Positions 1-8,853 are shown, counted from the first letter of the stretch. The stretch is DNA of 33,005 nucleotides from Cryobacterium sp. (GCA_014376815.1 JACMQV010000089.1:1-33005), one strand, 5' to 3'. Numbers and translations: made by a program. The notes: generated by a model from the letters alone, not told the origin.

Positions 1-1
1 C

Positions 2-2800
2 CCGGCCGAATTCCAGGGCGCGAGCGTCAAGACGCTGACCGGCCTGGCCATCTCGAAGACCATCACCCACACCAGCACCTACGACCACCGGGTCATCCAG
101 GGCGCAGGCTCGGGCGAGTTCCTGAAGATCGTTCACGAACTGCTGATCGGCGGGCACAACTTCTACGAGGACATCTTCTCCGCCCTCCGCATCCCCTACG
201 ACCCGATCCACTGGGCGCCCGACATCAGCGTCGACCTGGCCAGCGCCGTCGACAAGACCGCGCGCGTCCAGGAGCTGATCAACGCCTATCGCGTGCGCGG
301 CCACCTGATGGCCGACATCGACCCGCTCGAGTACACCCAGCGCACCCACCCCGACCTGGACATCTCCAACCACGGGCTGACCTTCTGGGACCTCGACCGC
401 GAGTTCGTCACCGGCGGATTCGGCAGCAAACGCCTGATGCTGCTCCGCGACATCCTCGGAGTGCTCCGCGACACGTACTGCCGCACCACGGGCATCGAGT
501 ACATGCACATCCAGGACCCGGCGCAGCGCAAGTGGGTGCAGGAGAAGATCGAGAAGACCTACGTCAAGCCCACCCACGACGAGCAGATGCGCATCCTCGG
601 CAAGCTCAACGAGGCAGAGGCCTTCGAGACCTTCCTGCAGACCAAGTACGTCGGCCAGAAGCGGTTCAGCCTCGAGGGCGGCGAGTCCACCATCGCGCTG
701 CTCGACTCCGTCCTGCAGGGCGCCGCGGACGCGGGCCTCGACGAGGTCTGCATCGGGATGGCCCACCGCGGCCGGCTGAACGTGCTGACCAACATCGCCG
801 GCAAGACGTACGGCCAGATCTTCCGTGAGTTCGAGGGCACCCAGGACCCGCGCACCGTGCAGGGCTCTGGCGACGTCAAATACCACCTCGGCACCGAGGG
901 CGTCTTCCGCGCCTCCAACGGCGACGAGATCCCGGTCTACCTGGCCGCGAACCCGTCACACCTGGAGGCCGTCAACGGCGTGCTCGAAGGAATCGTGCGC
1001 GCCAAGCAGGACCGCAAGCCGATCGGCACGTTCTCCACGCTGCCCGTGCTCGTCCACGGCGATGCCGCCATGGCCGGCCAGGGCATCGTGCTGGAGACCC
1101 TGCAGATGTCCCAGCTGCGCGGTTTCCGAACGGGCGGCACCATCCACCTCGTCGTCAACAACCAGGTCGGCTTCACCACGCTGCCTGGTGACGGACGCAC
1201 CTCGGTCTACGCGACCGACGTCGCCAAGACGATCCAGGCACCCATCTTCCACGTCAACGGGGATGACCCGGAGGCCGTGGTGCGGGTCGCCGAGCTCGCC
1301 CTGGCCTACCGCCAGGAATTCAAACGCGACGTGGTCATCGACCTGGTCTGCTACCGCCGCCGCGGCCACAACGAGGGCGATGACCCGTCGATGACGCAGC
1401 CGTTGATGTACAACCTGATCGAGGCCAAGCGCTCGGTCCGGAAGCTGTACACCGAGGCCCTCGTCGGACGTGGCGACATCACCCAGGAGGAGTACGAGGC
1501 CGCGCACGCCGACTTCCAGGACCGCCTGGAACGCGCCTTCATGGAGACGCACGCCGCGCAGTCCTCGTCGATCCCGATCGTCGACGCCGCCGCCGCGCGC
1601 GGCCTGGGCGGCACCCCGGCACAGGACGACGCGGTCGGCGAACCGGCCACGACCGGCGTCCCTGAGGCGGTCGTCCACCTGATCGGTGACGCCTTCCTGA
1701 ACAAGCCCGCCGGTTTCACCGTGCACAACAAGCTGCAGCAGCTGATGCAGAAACGCGCGGACATGAGCCGGGGCGGCAACATCGACTGGAGCTTCGGCGA
1801 ACTGCTCGCCCTCGGCTCGCTGCTGCTGGAGCGCACCCCGGTTCGCTTCGCCGGCCAGGATGCCCGCCGCGGCACGTTCGTGCAGCGTCACGCGGTGCTC
1901 CACGACCGCGTCAACGGCCAGGAATGGCTGCCGCTGGCCAACCTCAGCGAAGACCAGGCCCGGTTCTGGATCTACGACTCGCTGCTCAGCGAATACGCGG
2001 CCATGGGATTCGAGTACGGCTACTCGGTGGAACGTGCCGACGCCCTCGTGCTCTGGGAGGCTCAGTTCGGCGACTTCGCCAACGGCGCCCAGACGGTCAT
2101 CGACGAGTTCGTGTCCTCCGCCGAGCAGAAGTGGGGCCAGCGGTCATCCGTCGTGCTGCTGCTCCCGCACGGCTACGAGGGCCAGGGCCCCGACCACTCG
2201 TCCGCCCGGATCGAGCGCTACCTGCAGCTCTGCGCGGAAGACAACATGACCGTCGCCCGCCCGTCGACGCCGGCCTCGTACTTCCATCTGCTGCGCCGCC
2301 AGGCATACATGCGTCCGCGACGCCCGCTGATCGTGTTCACCCCGAAGTCGATGCTGCGCCTGCGCGGCGCGACCAGCCCGGTGGCCGATTTCACCACCGG
2401 CAAGTTCGAACCGGTCATCGACGATGCCCGGATCACCGACCGGTCCCGGGTCAAGCGGGTGCTGTTCATGGCCGGCAAGCTGTATTACGACCTGCTCGCC
2501 GAACTCGACAAGAACCCGAACCCGGAGATCGCCCTGGTCCGGATGGAGCAGTACTACCCGCTCCCCGCGTTCGAACTGAAGCAGGTTGCCGATCAGTACC
2601 CGGACGCCGAACTGGCCTGGGTGCAGGACGAACCGGAGAACCAGGGAGCCTGGCCCTTCTTCTACCTGGAGACGAACAAGCTGGGGCCGCGGCCCGTCAC
2701 CCTTTTCTCCCGCGCCGCGTCGGCCTCGCCGGCCGCCGGATCGGCCAAGCGGCACGCCGCCGAGCAGGCCGATCTTCTGAGCCGGGCGCTCACGGTCTAG
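2..2800 (+). CDS. kgd: Multifunctional 2-oxoglutarate decarboxylase/dehydrogenase E1 with fused E2-type acyltransferase domain (5' truncated)
   Basis: Frame open from base 2 upstream of the listed ORF (293). The extra N-terminal part contains TYDHRVIQGAGSGEFLKIVHELL (E2 acyltransferase DHR motif), followed by E1o motifs (GMAHRGRLNVL, CYRRRGHNEGDDPS, LLLPHGYEGQGPDHSSAR). Stop TAG at 2800. Confidence 0.95.
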   Translation, partial: PAEFQGASVKTLTGLAISKTITHTSTYDHRVIQGAGSGEFLKIVHELLIGGHNFYEDIFSALRIPYDPIHWAPDISVDLASAVDKTARVQELINAYRVRGHLMADIDPLEYTQRTHPDLDISNHGLTFWDLDREFVTGGFGSKRLMLLRDILGVLRDTYCRTTGIEYMHIQDPAQRKWVQEKIEKTYVKPTHDEQMRILGKLNEAEAFETFLQTKYVGQKRFSLEGGESTIALLDSVLQGAADAGLDEVCIGMAHRGRLNVLTNIAGKTYGQIFREFEGTQDPRTVQGSGDVKYHLGTEGVFRASNGDEIPVYLAANPSHLEAVNGVLEGIVRAKQDRKPIGTFSTLPVLVHGDAAMAGQGIVLETLQMSQLRGFRTGGTIHLVVNNQVGFTTLPGDGRTSVYATDVAKTIQAPIFHVNGDDPEAVVRVAELALAYRQEFKRDVVIDLVCYRRRGHNEGDDPSMTQPLMYNLIEAKRSVRKLYTEALVGRGDITQEEYEAAHADFQDRLERAFMETHAAQSSSIPIVDAAAARGLGGTPAQDDAVGEPATTGVPEAVVHLIGDAFLNKPAGFTVHNKLQQLMQKRADMSRGGNIDWSFGELLALGSLLLERTPVRFAGQDARRGTFVQRHAVLHDRVNGQEWLPLANLSEDQARFWIYDSLLSEYAAMGFEYGYSVERADALVLWEAQFGDFANGAQTVIDEFVSSAEQKWGQRSSVVLLLPHGYEGQGPDHSSARIERYLQLCAEDNMTVARPSTPASYFHLLRRQAYMRPRRPLIVFTPKSMLRLRGATSPVADFTTGKFEPVIDDARITDRSRVKRVLFMAGKLYYDLLAELDKNPNPEIALVRMEQYYPLPAFELKQVADQYPDAELAWVQDEPENQGAWPFFYLETNKLGPRPVTLFSRAASASPAAGSAKRHAAEQADLLSRALTV

Positions 2801-2812
2801 CGCGCGAGCGAT

Positions 2813-2860
2813 CGAACGAGGCAGGGGCCGCACCGACAGGTGCGGCCCCTGCGTCGTTCG
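2813..2860. terminator. Long hairpin terminator after kgd
   Basis: CGAACGA-g-GCAGGGGCCGCACC-GACA-GGTGCGGCCCCTGC-g-TCGTTCG: 14-bp perfect inner stem plus 7-bp outer stem around one mismatch. Confidence 0.8.
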
Positions 2861-2868
2861 GTCGAAGG

Positions 2869-2897
2869 TTGTCCGCGTCGGCGGCGGGTCCTAGGCT
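2869..2897 (+). promoter_or_regulatory. Candidate housekeeping promoter for the VOC gene
   Basis: TTGTCC (2869-2874) - N17 - TAGGCT (2892-2897), about 33 nt upstream of ATG 2930, which has an AAGGAGAG Shine-Dalgarno. Confidence 0.5.
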
Positions 2898-2929
2898 GGC
2901 CACACCACCCACCGACAAGGAGAGCCGTC

Positions 2930-3760
2930 ATGCCGATCCGAGACGCGACCCGAACCGGCGAACCCTGCTGGGCCGACCTGATGACCTCCGACCCGGCCCG
3001 GGCGCGCGAGTTCTACACCCGGCTCTTCGGTTGGACGGCGATCGAGTCCGGGGCGGAGTACGGCGGCTACGTCACGTTCCGCCGCGGCGACGCGGACGTG
3101 GCAGGCATGATGGGGCAGGATCCGGCATCGGGGCTGCCCGACGCCTGGACCACCTATTTGTCCGTGACGGATGCCGACGCCGCCGTCGCCGCCGCCCGGA
3201 GCGCCGGCGCCCGGGTGCTGGCCGAACCGAGGACAGTGGGCGACATGGGGCGGATGTCCGTCCTGCTGGACCCGTCCGGCGCCGCGGTCGGGTTGTGGCA
3301 GCCGATCGAGTTCTCCGGCTTCGGGGTGATCGGTGAAGCGGGCACCCCGGTCTGGCACGAGCTGAACACCACGGACTATGCCGGCGCCCTGCGCTTCTAC
3401 CAGAGCGTCTTCGACTGGAAGCCCGTCGTGCTCAGCGACACGGACGAGTTCCGGTACAGCACCGTCGGCCCGGAAGGGGACGTGGTCACCGGGATCTTCG
3501 ACGCGTCCGCCCACCTGCCGCCAGAGGTGACGTCGCACTGGCAGCTCTACCTGGGAGTGAACGATGTGAAGGCCGCCGCCCTCCGGGTGGCGGAACTGGG
3601 CGGAACCGTTCTGCATGACCCGTGGGAATCCGAGTTCGGCACCTTCGCCCGGGTGGCCGACCCGACCGGCGCCGTGTTCGTGCTCGGCTCGGTCGATCGG
3701 CCGTCGGTTGACCAGCAGAGCCCCGACCAGCAGAGCCCCGACCAGCAGAACGCGGGCTGA
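2930..3760 (+). CDS. VOC (glyoxalase/bleomycin resistance superfamily) protein, two-domain
   Basis: ATG with AAGGAGAG upstream. Duplicated VOC-like pattern (PCWADLMTSDPARAREFYTRLFGW... and PVWHELNTTDYAGALRFYQSVFDWK...). ORF-track start at 2840 judged too far upstream. Confidence 0.85.
   Translation: MPIRDATRTGEPCWADLMTSDPARAREFYTRLFGWTAIESGAEYGGYVTFRRGDADVAGMMGQDPASGLPDAWTTYLSVTDADAAVAAARSAGARVLAEPRTVGDMGRMSVLLDPSGAAVGLWQPIEFSGFGVIGEAGTPVWHELNTTDYAGALRFYQSVFDWKPVVLSDTDEFRYSTVGPEGDVVTGIFDASAHLPPEVTSHWQLYLGVNDVKAAALRVAELGGTVLHDPWESEFGTFARVADPTGAVFVLGSVDRPSVDQQSPDQQSPDQQNAG
3710..3754 (+). repeat. 3 x 15-bp in-frame tandem repeat encoding DQQSP
   Basis: gaccagcagagcccc x2, then gaccagcagaacgcg, at the 3' end of the VOC gene (VDQQSPDQQSPDQQNAG*). 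Confidence 0.85.
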
Positions 3761-3767
3761 CCTCCCG

Positions 3768-3800
3768 GCTCAGTGCCCGGACTCGCTCAGTGCCCGGACT
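3768..3800. repeat. 17-bp tandem duplication at the rsrA stop codon
   Basis: GCTCAGTGCCCGGACT at 3768-3783 and 3785-3800. Confidence 0.85.
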
Positions 3801-4029
3801 GGATGGTGCGCAGCTTCAGCAGCACCTGGTCCCGCAGGTCCTCCGGGGCCATCTCCCGGCAGGCGCGCTGCACGGCCTCGGTCAGGGTGCGCCCGACCAG
3901 GTGCTCGTCGCTGCAGTCCGTGCAGTGCGCGAGGTGTTCCTGGATGTCGGAGGCGTCCGCCCCGATGAGTTCGTGGTGCAGGTATTCCTCGAGTTCGGCC
4001 TTGGCCTTCTCGCATCCGCAATCGGTCAT
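3787..4029 (-). CDS. rsrA: Zinc-binding anti-sigma factor, RsrA-type (mycothiol system anti-sigma-R)
   Basis: 80 aa with HxxxCxxC (HLAHCTDC) ZAS motif. Start ATG overlaps the sigR stop (ATGA). Confidence 0.85.
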   Translation of the reverse strand: MTDCGCEKAKAELEEYLHHELIGADASDIQEHLAHCTDCSDEHLVGRTLTEAVQRACREMAPEDLRDQVLLKLRTIQSGH

Positions 4030-4634
4030 GCTGGTGTGCTCCTGTTGTGAGTCTGGCCCGTCGCCGCCGTGCCGAGCCCGCGCTCGAGGGCGTAGCCGGC
4101 CAGCAGGTCGCGAAGGAGACGCCGGCCACGATGCAGGCGGCTCATCACGGTGCCAATGGGTGTTTTCATGATTTCGGCGATCTCCTGGTACGAGAACCCC
4201 TCCACGTCGGCGAAGTAGACGGCCAGCCGGAAGTCCTCCGGGATGGACTGCAGCGCATCCTTGACCGCGCTGTCCGGGAGGTGGTCGATGGCCTCGGCCT
4301 CGGCCGACCGGTTCGACATCGCCGTGCGCGACTCCGCGCCGCCGAGCTGCCAGTCCTCGAGGTCGTCGATGGTGCCCTGGAACGGCTCGCGCTGTTTCTT
4401 GCGGTAGATGTTGATGAAGGTGTTGGTCAGGATCCGGTACAACCAGGCCTTCAGGTTGGTGCCCTGCTCGAACTGGGCGAAGGCAGCGAATGCCTTAACA
4501 AAGGTGTCCTGCACCAGGTCCTGAGCGTCCGAGGGGTTGCGTGTCATGCGCATCGCCGCGGCGTAGAGCTGGTCAATAAAGGGCAGCGCCTGCTCTTCGA
4601 ACAGGTCTCGCATTTCGATCGCATCGGTTGTCAT
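4026..4634 (-). CDS. sigR: ECF-type RNA polymerase sigma factor SigR/SigH (short-form start; in-frame GTG at 4700 also plausible)
   Basis: Sigma-70 region 2/4 signature ([52 protein letters not shown] ... [30 protein letters not shown]). Overlaps rsrA. Confidence 0.9.
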   Translation of the reverse strand: MTTDAIEMRDLFEEQALPFIDQLYAAAMRMTRNPSDAQDLVQDTFVKAFAAFAQFEQGTNLKAWLYRILTNTFINIYRKKQREPFQGTIDDLEDWQLGGAESRTAMSNRSAEAEAIDHLPDSAVKDALQSIPEDFRLAVYFADVEGFSYQEIAEIMKTPIGTVMSRLHRGRRLLRDLLAGYALERGLGTAATGQTHNRSTPA

Positions 4635-4739
4635 CACCGACAATCCTAGGCGGTCGTCGAGATCGGGCCCGGGTCGCTCCAGCACCATGGACAGCGTCAC
4701 GTGTACCTCCCTCAACCTTTCGTCACCGACTATCCTGAT

Positions 4740-4765
4740 AACCGATGTTGATCTCGAGATATTCC
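4740..4765 (-). promoter_or_regulatory. SigR/SigH-type autoregulatory promoter
   Basis: Minus strand GGAAT (4765-4761) - N18 - GTT (4742-4740), an exact match to GGAAT-N18-GTT, upstream of sigR. Confidence 0.75.
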
Positions 4766-6103
4766 AAGCCTGAGTTCGATCCGTACGGCGACACGTCGCC
4801 GGAGGCGACGGATGCCCGCTGGCCCGCGCCCACGGCCACCGGTCCGCTCTCCGCATCCGTGTCCCTGCCGGGGTCGAAATCGCTCACCAACCGGGAGCTC
4901 GTCCTCAGCGCCCTCGCCGAGCATCCGTCCGTGCTGCGCTCCCCGCTGCACTCGCGGGACAGCGACCTGATGGTGGCCGCCCTGCGCCAGCTCGGCACGA
5001 CCATCGAGGAGGTCCCCGGGGACGGCGAGTTCGGTCCCGACCTATGGATCACGCCGGGCGAGCTGCTCGGGTCGACGACGATCGACTGCGGACTGGCGGG
5101 CACCGTGATGCGCTTCCTCCCGCCGGTCGCGGCGCTCGCCCTCGGCCCGACCACCTTCGACGGCGACGCCCACGCCCGGCTGCGGCCGATGAAGACCACC
5201 ATCTCATCCCTGCGCGCCCTGGGCGCGGACATCAACGACGACGGCCGCGGCGCGCTGCCGTTCACGGTGCACGGCACCGGCGGCCTCCCCGGCGGCGAGG
5301 TCACCATCGACGCTTCCACGTCGAGCCAGTTCGTCTCCGGGCTGCTCCTGGCCGCCCCGCGCTTCGAGCGGGGCCTCCACCTGCGGCATGCGGGCGAACG
5401 ACTGCCGAGCATGCCGCACATCGAGATGACCATCGCCGCCCTGGCCCGGCGCGGGGTCACCGTCGGCAGCCCCGCCGTCGGCGAGTGGATCGTGGAGCCC
5501 GGCCCGATCGACGGCGCCGAGATCGACATCGAGCCCGACCTCTCCAACGCGGCCCCGTTCCTGGCCGCGGCACTGGTCGCCGGGGGCAGCGTCACCGTCA
5601 CCGGCTGGCCCGAGGCCACCACCCAGGTCGGTGCGGACCTGGCCGATCTGCTGCCCATGTTCGGCGCCACGGTCATCCGCCGCGGCGACCGCCTCACCGT
5701 CACCGCCGGCGAGCGCCTGCGCGGCGTGCGCCTCGACCTGTCCACCGGCGGGGAACTGGCCCCCGCGCTGGTGGCCCTGGCGGCCCTGGCGGATTCGCCG
5801 AGCACGATCACCGGGATCGGCCACATCCGTCACCACGAGACCGACCGGCTGGCGGCCCTGGCCGCGGAGATCAACGGGCTCGGCGGAGCCGTGACCGAGT
5901 TGCCCGACGGGCTGCAGATCGACCCTCGCCCCCTGCACGGCGGCCCGTGGCGCACCTACGAGGACCACCGGATGGCCATGGCGGGCGCCCTGATCGGGCT
6001 CGCCGCCCCCGGGGTGGAGATCGAGAACATCGGCACGACCGCCAAGACCCTCCCCCAGTTCGCAGACCTCTGGCAGACCCTCGCCTCCGGTGCCCCGTCG
6101 TGA
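4745..6103 (+). CDS. aroA: 3-phosphoshikimate 1-carboxyvinyltransferase (EPSP synthase)
   Basis: [64 protein letters not shown] motifs. Stop overlaps the rsgA GTG. Confidence 0.95.
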   Translation: MLISRYSKPEFDPYGDTSPEATDARWPAPTATGPLSASVSLPGSKSLTNRELVLSALAEHPSVLRSPLHSRDSDLMVAALRQLGTTIEEVPGDGEFGPDLWITPGELLGSTTIDCGLAGTVMRFLPPVAALALGPTTFDGDAHARLRPMKTTISSLRALGADINDDGRGALPFTVHGTGGLPGGEVTIDASTSSQFVSGLLLAAPRFERGLHLRHAGERLPSMPHIEMTIAALARRGVTVGSPAVGEWIVEPGPIDGAEIDIEPDLSNAAPFLAAALVAGGSVTVTGWPEATTQVGADLADLLPMFGATVIRRGDRLTVTAGERLRGVRLDLSTGGELAPALVALAALADSPSTITGIGHIRHHETDRLAALAAEINGLGGAVTELPDGLQIDPRPLHGGPWRTYEDHRMAMAGALIGLAAPGVEIENIGTTAKTLPQFADLWQTLASGAPS

Positions 6104-7152
6104 CCTGGTGGGACAGCGCCGACGATGACGAACCGGAATTCGACGAATCCAGCGTGCGCGTGCGCCCGAACCGCAAGGGCAGCAAACCCCGCACCAAGAC
6201 CAGACCGGACCACGAGAACGCCCTGACCGGCCGCATCCTCTCCGTGGACCGCGGCCGCTACACGGTCATGCTCGACGAGAACCTGGCCACCGAGCGCCGG
6301 GTGACCGCCGCGCGGGCGAGCGAGCTGCGCAAGCACGCCGTGGTCACCGGCGACCGGGTCGACATCGTCGGTGACACCAGCGGGGCGCCGGGCAGCCTGT
6401 CCCGGATCGTACGGATCGTGCCGCGGGTGACCCTGCTCCGACGCAGCGCCGACGACACGGATGCCGTGGAGCGCGTGATCGTCGCCAACGCCGACCAGAT
6501 GCTGATCGTGGTGGCCGCGGCGAACCCGGAGCCGCGCATCCGTCTCGTCGACCGGTACCTCGTCGCCGCCTACGACGCGGGTGTCTCCCCGATCCTCTGC
6601 ATCACCAAGACCGACCTGGCCGACCCGGCCGTGTTCCTCCGCAACTTCGCCGGCCTCGACTTGCCCGTCTTCGAGAGCCGGGACGACTCCATGCCGCTCG
6701 CGGAGATCTCCGCCGCCCTGGTCGGGCACGACACCGTCTTCGTCGGCCACTCCGGCGTGGGCAAGTCCACCCTCGTCAATGCCCTCGTCCCCGACGCGCA
6801 CCGCGCCGTGGGCGTCGTGAACACGGTGACCGGCCGGGGCCGGCACACCTCCTCCTCGACCGTCTCGCTGCGGCTGGAGACGGATGCCGGCCGCGGCTGG
6901 GTGATCGACACGCCCGGCGTGCGGTCCTTCGGGCTCGGCCACATCAACACCGACAACATCCTGAAGGCGTTCACCGACCTCGCCCTGATCGCACTGAAGT
7001 GCCCGCGCGGCTGCACCCACCTGCCGAACTCCCCTGACTGCGCGATCAACGAGGCCGTCGCGGCCGGCACGCTGGGCGAGACCGGCAAGGCCCGCCTCGA
7101 CTCGTTGCAGCGCCTGCTCGCCACCTTCGCCGCCGTCCCCGGTCGCACCTAA
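6100..7152 (+). CDS. rsgA: Ribosome small subunit-dependent GTPase A
   Basis: Circularly permuted GTPase order: TKTDL before GHSGVGKST, then C-terminal zinc knuckle CPRGCTHLPNSPDC. GTG start overlaps aroA TGA. Confidence 0.93.
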   Translation: MTWWDSADDDEPEFDESSVRVRPNRKGSKPRTKTRPDHENALTGRILSVDRGRYTVMLDENLATERRVTAARASELRKHAVVTGDRVDIVGDTSGAPGSLSRIVRIVPRVTLLRRSADDTDAVERVIVANADQMLIVVAAANPEPRIRLVDRYLVAAYDAGVSPILCITKTDLADPAVFLRNFAGLDLPVFESRDDSMPLAEISAALVGHDTVFVGHSGVGKSTLVNALVPDAHRAVGVVNTVTGRGRHTSSSTVSLRLETDAGRGWVIDTPGVRSFGLGHINTDNILKAFTDLALIALKCPRGCTHLPNSPDCAINEAVAAGTLGETGKARLDSLQRLLATFAAVPGRT

Positions 7153-7235
7153 CCAATTCGACGGGGATTCTGCTCCCGCAACCCGCTTCTAGGCCCACAA
7201 CGGGTGTTTCGCCCAAAATCTCCGTCGAATTCGTT
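7151..7235. repeat. Long-armed intergenic inverted repeat (85 bp) between rsgA and bcp
   Basis: AACCAATTCGACGGGGATT (7151-7169) vs AATCTCCGTCGAATTCGTT (7217-7235): 17/19 complementary. Nested ACCCG (7181-7185)/CGGGT (7201-7205). Confidence 0.8.
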
Positions 7236-7250
7236 CGGTAGCGTGGGGGG

Positions 7251-7730
7251 ATGACGGATTCCACGCGGCTTGCAGCCGGCGACGCGGCCCCCCAGTTCAC
7301 CCTGACCGACCAGGACGGGGCATCCGTGTCGCTGTCCGACTTCGCGGGCTCGAATGTCGTCGTGTACTTCTACCCGGCCGCGATGACCCCCGGCTGCACC
7401 AAGGAGGCGTGCGATTTCCGCGACAGCCTCGCCTCGCTGGCGTCGGCCGGTTACCAGGTGCTGGGGGTGTCGAAGGATGCCCCGGCCAGGCTGAAGAAGT
7501 TCCAGGAGGCCGACCAGATCACCTTCCCGCTGCTCAGCGACACGGACCTCACGGCGCACCGGGCCTACGGCGCCTGGGGCGAGAAGAACCTCTACGGCAA
7601 GACCGTGACGGGCGTGCTGCGCTCGACCTTCGTGATCGATGAGGCCGGGCAGATCACGCTCGCCCTCTACAACGTGAAGGCCACCGGCCATGTGGCGAGT
7701 CTGCGCAAGAAGCTCGGCCTCGCCGCCTGA
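7251..7730 (+). CDS. bcp: Peroxiredoxin, Bcp type (thioredoxin-dependent thiol peroxidase)
   Basis: VVVYFYPAAMTPGCTKEACDFRD (peroxidatic and resolving Cys), GAWGEKNLYGKTVTGVLRSTFVID. Confidence 0.92.
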   Translation: MTDSTRLAAGDAAPQFTLTDQDGASVSLSDFAGSNVVVYFYPAAMTPGCTKEACDFRDSLASLASAGYQVLGVSKDAPARLKKFQEADQITFPLLSDTDLTAHRAYGAWGEKNLYGKTVTGVLRSTFVIDEAGQITLALYNVKATGHVASLRKKLGLAA

Positions 7731-7903
7731 GGCGCAACCGGCCCTCACCGGTCCCAGGCCGCCCGTGTCGGCGTCGGCATGCCGCCGCCCGTCTATGCAG
7801 AGTCACTACCCGGCTCAAGCCGCCAGGCGGCTCCGTGTGGCGTGTGGCGTGTGCCGTCAGGCGCGCGTGCGGCGCCCGGGGCATCAGGAGCTGCTCGGGG
7901 CGG

Positions 7904-8344
7904 CTACTCGGGGGTGCTGGTCGTCGTCTCGGCGATCACGCGTGGCGTGAACAGCAGCCCGAGCACGACGACCGAGGGGATCAGGAGGGCCCAGCCGAGG
8001 TCGGGCCGGGCGTAGAGACCCTGGAAGCAACCGACGGCCACCGCGATCTGCACCAGCTGCCAGGTCACGGCCGCACCGCGGATCCACGACCGGCGCCGCA
8101 GCGAATTGACGGCGACCGCGCTCACCCACGCGGCCGCGACGATGACCAGGATCAGGATGGCGACGGCGCTGGCCAGCGAGGTCGGTGTGGCCGTCAGCAG
8201 CTCCAGAACGAGCCACACAACCGCCACCCAGAGGAGGGTGGCCTCCGCCCAGAGGAGGGCGGCCAGAAGCACCAGTGCGCGGGGGCGGCGCGCCCGGCCG
8301 GCTCGGTCGGCGGCGCCCCGGCTGTGGTCTGACCTTGCATTCAC
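7904..8344 (-). CDS. Conserved hypothetical membrane protein
   Basis: 146 aa with several hydrophobic segments ([62 protein letters not shown]). Confidence 0.7.
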   Translation of the reverse strand: MNARSDHSRGAADRAGRARRPRALVLLAALLWAEATLLWVAVVWLVLELLTATPTSLASAVAILILVIVAAAWVSAVAVNSLRRRSWIRGAAVTWQLVQIAVAVGCFQGLYARPDLGWALLIPSVVVLGLLFTPRVIAETTTSTPE

Positions 8345-8371
8345 AGAGATATCCCATACAGAACTATTGAT

Positions 8372-8400
8372 TTGACTCCACCATTATGCGACCATATTTG
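8372..8400 (+). promoter_or_regulatory. Candidate upstream whiB1 promoter
   Basis: TTGACT (8372-8377) - N17 - TATTTG (8395-8400). Confidence 0.45.
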
Positions 8401-8527
8401 AGGCCCGGTTGACGCTCACAGGGACGTGAGTAGGTCTGATTGTGTAGATCCGTTACCCTTCCTGCAACCGGCAGCCTCTCATCTTCGGCCAATCGGCCAG
8501 GCATCCCTGCAATCAAGGAGCACCCCT

Positions 8528-8776
8528 ATGGACTGGCGCGACAAAGCTGCCTGCCTCACCGCCGACCCGGAACTGTTCTTCCCGGTAGGCAACACTGGCC
8601 CGGCCGTGGACCAGATCGAGAAGGCGAAATCCGTCTGCGCACGGTGCAGCGTCACCGAGGTGTGCCTCCAGTACGCACTCGAGACCGGTCAGGACTCCGG
8701 CGTCTGGGGTGGCCTCAGCGAAGACGAGCGCCGCGCCCTCAAGCGCCGCGCCGCCCGGGCCCGTCGCGCTTCCTAG
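8528..8776 (+). CDS. whiB1: WhiB-family Fe-S transcriptional regulator, WhiB1-like
   Basis: MDWRDKAACLTADPELFFPVG...CARCSVTEVCLQYALETGQDSGVWGGLSEDERRALKRR: four Cys and the G(V/I)WGG turn. AAGGAG Shine-Dalgarno. Confidence 0.93.
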   Translation: MDWRDKAACLTADPELFFPVGNTGPAVDQIEKAKSVCARCSVTEVCLQYALETGQDSGVWGGLSEDERRALKRRAARARRAS

Positions 8777-8819
8777 CGCACGCACCCGCAGCCGCACGAA
8801 TGCGGCACCGAGGCTTCGA

Positions 8820-8853
8820 AAGAAAGGCCTGGCCTACCGGCCAGGCCTTTCTT
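8820..8853. terminator. Bidirectional terminator between convergent whiB1 and pdtaS
   Basis: AAGAAAGGCCTGGCC-TACC-GGCCAGGCCTTTCTT, perfect 15-bp stem with A- and T-rich ends. Confidence 0.92.

Noticed and set aside
1924-3336. 470-aa plus-strand ORF over the kgd 3' end and VOC gene
   Set aside because: Alternative frame through two real genes and their terminator; Arg/Gly/Pro-rich translation.
4635-4856. Full upstream extension of the sigR ORF to 4856
   Set aside because: Region upstream of 4740 precedes the predicted promoter and lies in aroA antisense; only the GTG at 4700 is retained as an alternative start.
5044-6099. N-terminal part of the 702-aa ORF upstream of RsgA
   Set aside because: Alternative reading frame of aroA (R/H/G/P-rich). 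RsgA starts at GTG 6100, coupled to the aroA stop.
7149-7748. 199-aa minus-strand ORF antisense to bcp
   Set aside because: Opposite a clear peroxiredoxin gene; its start part is just the translated palindrome.
7818-7832. AGCCGCC-A-GGCGGCT hairpin and cgtgtgg tandem motif downstream of bcp
   Set aside because: Could be a bcp terminator, but the loop is too tight and there is no U-run; not strong enough to call.
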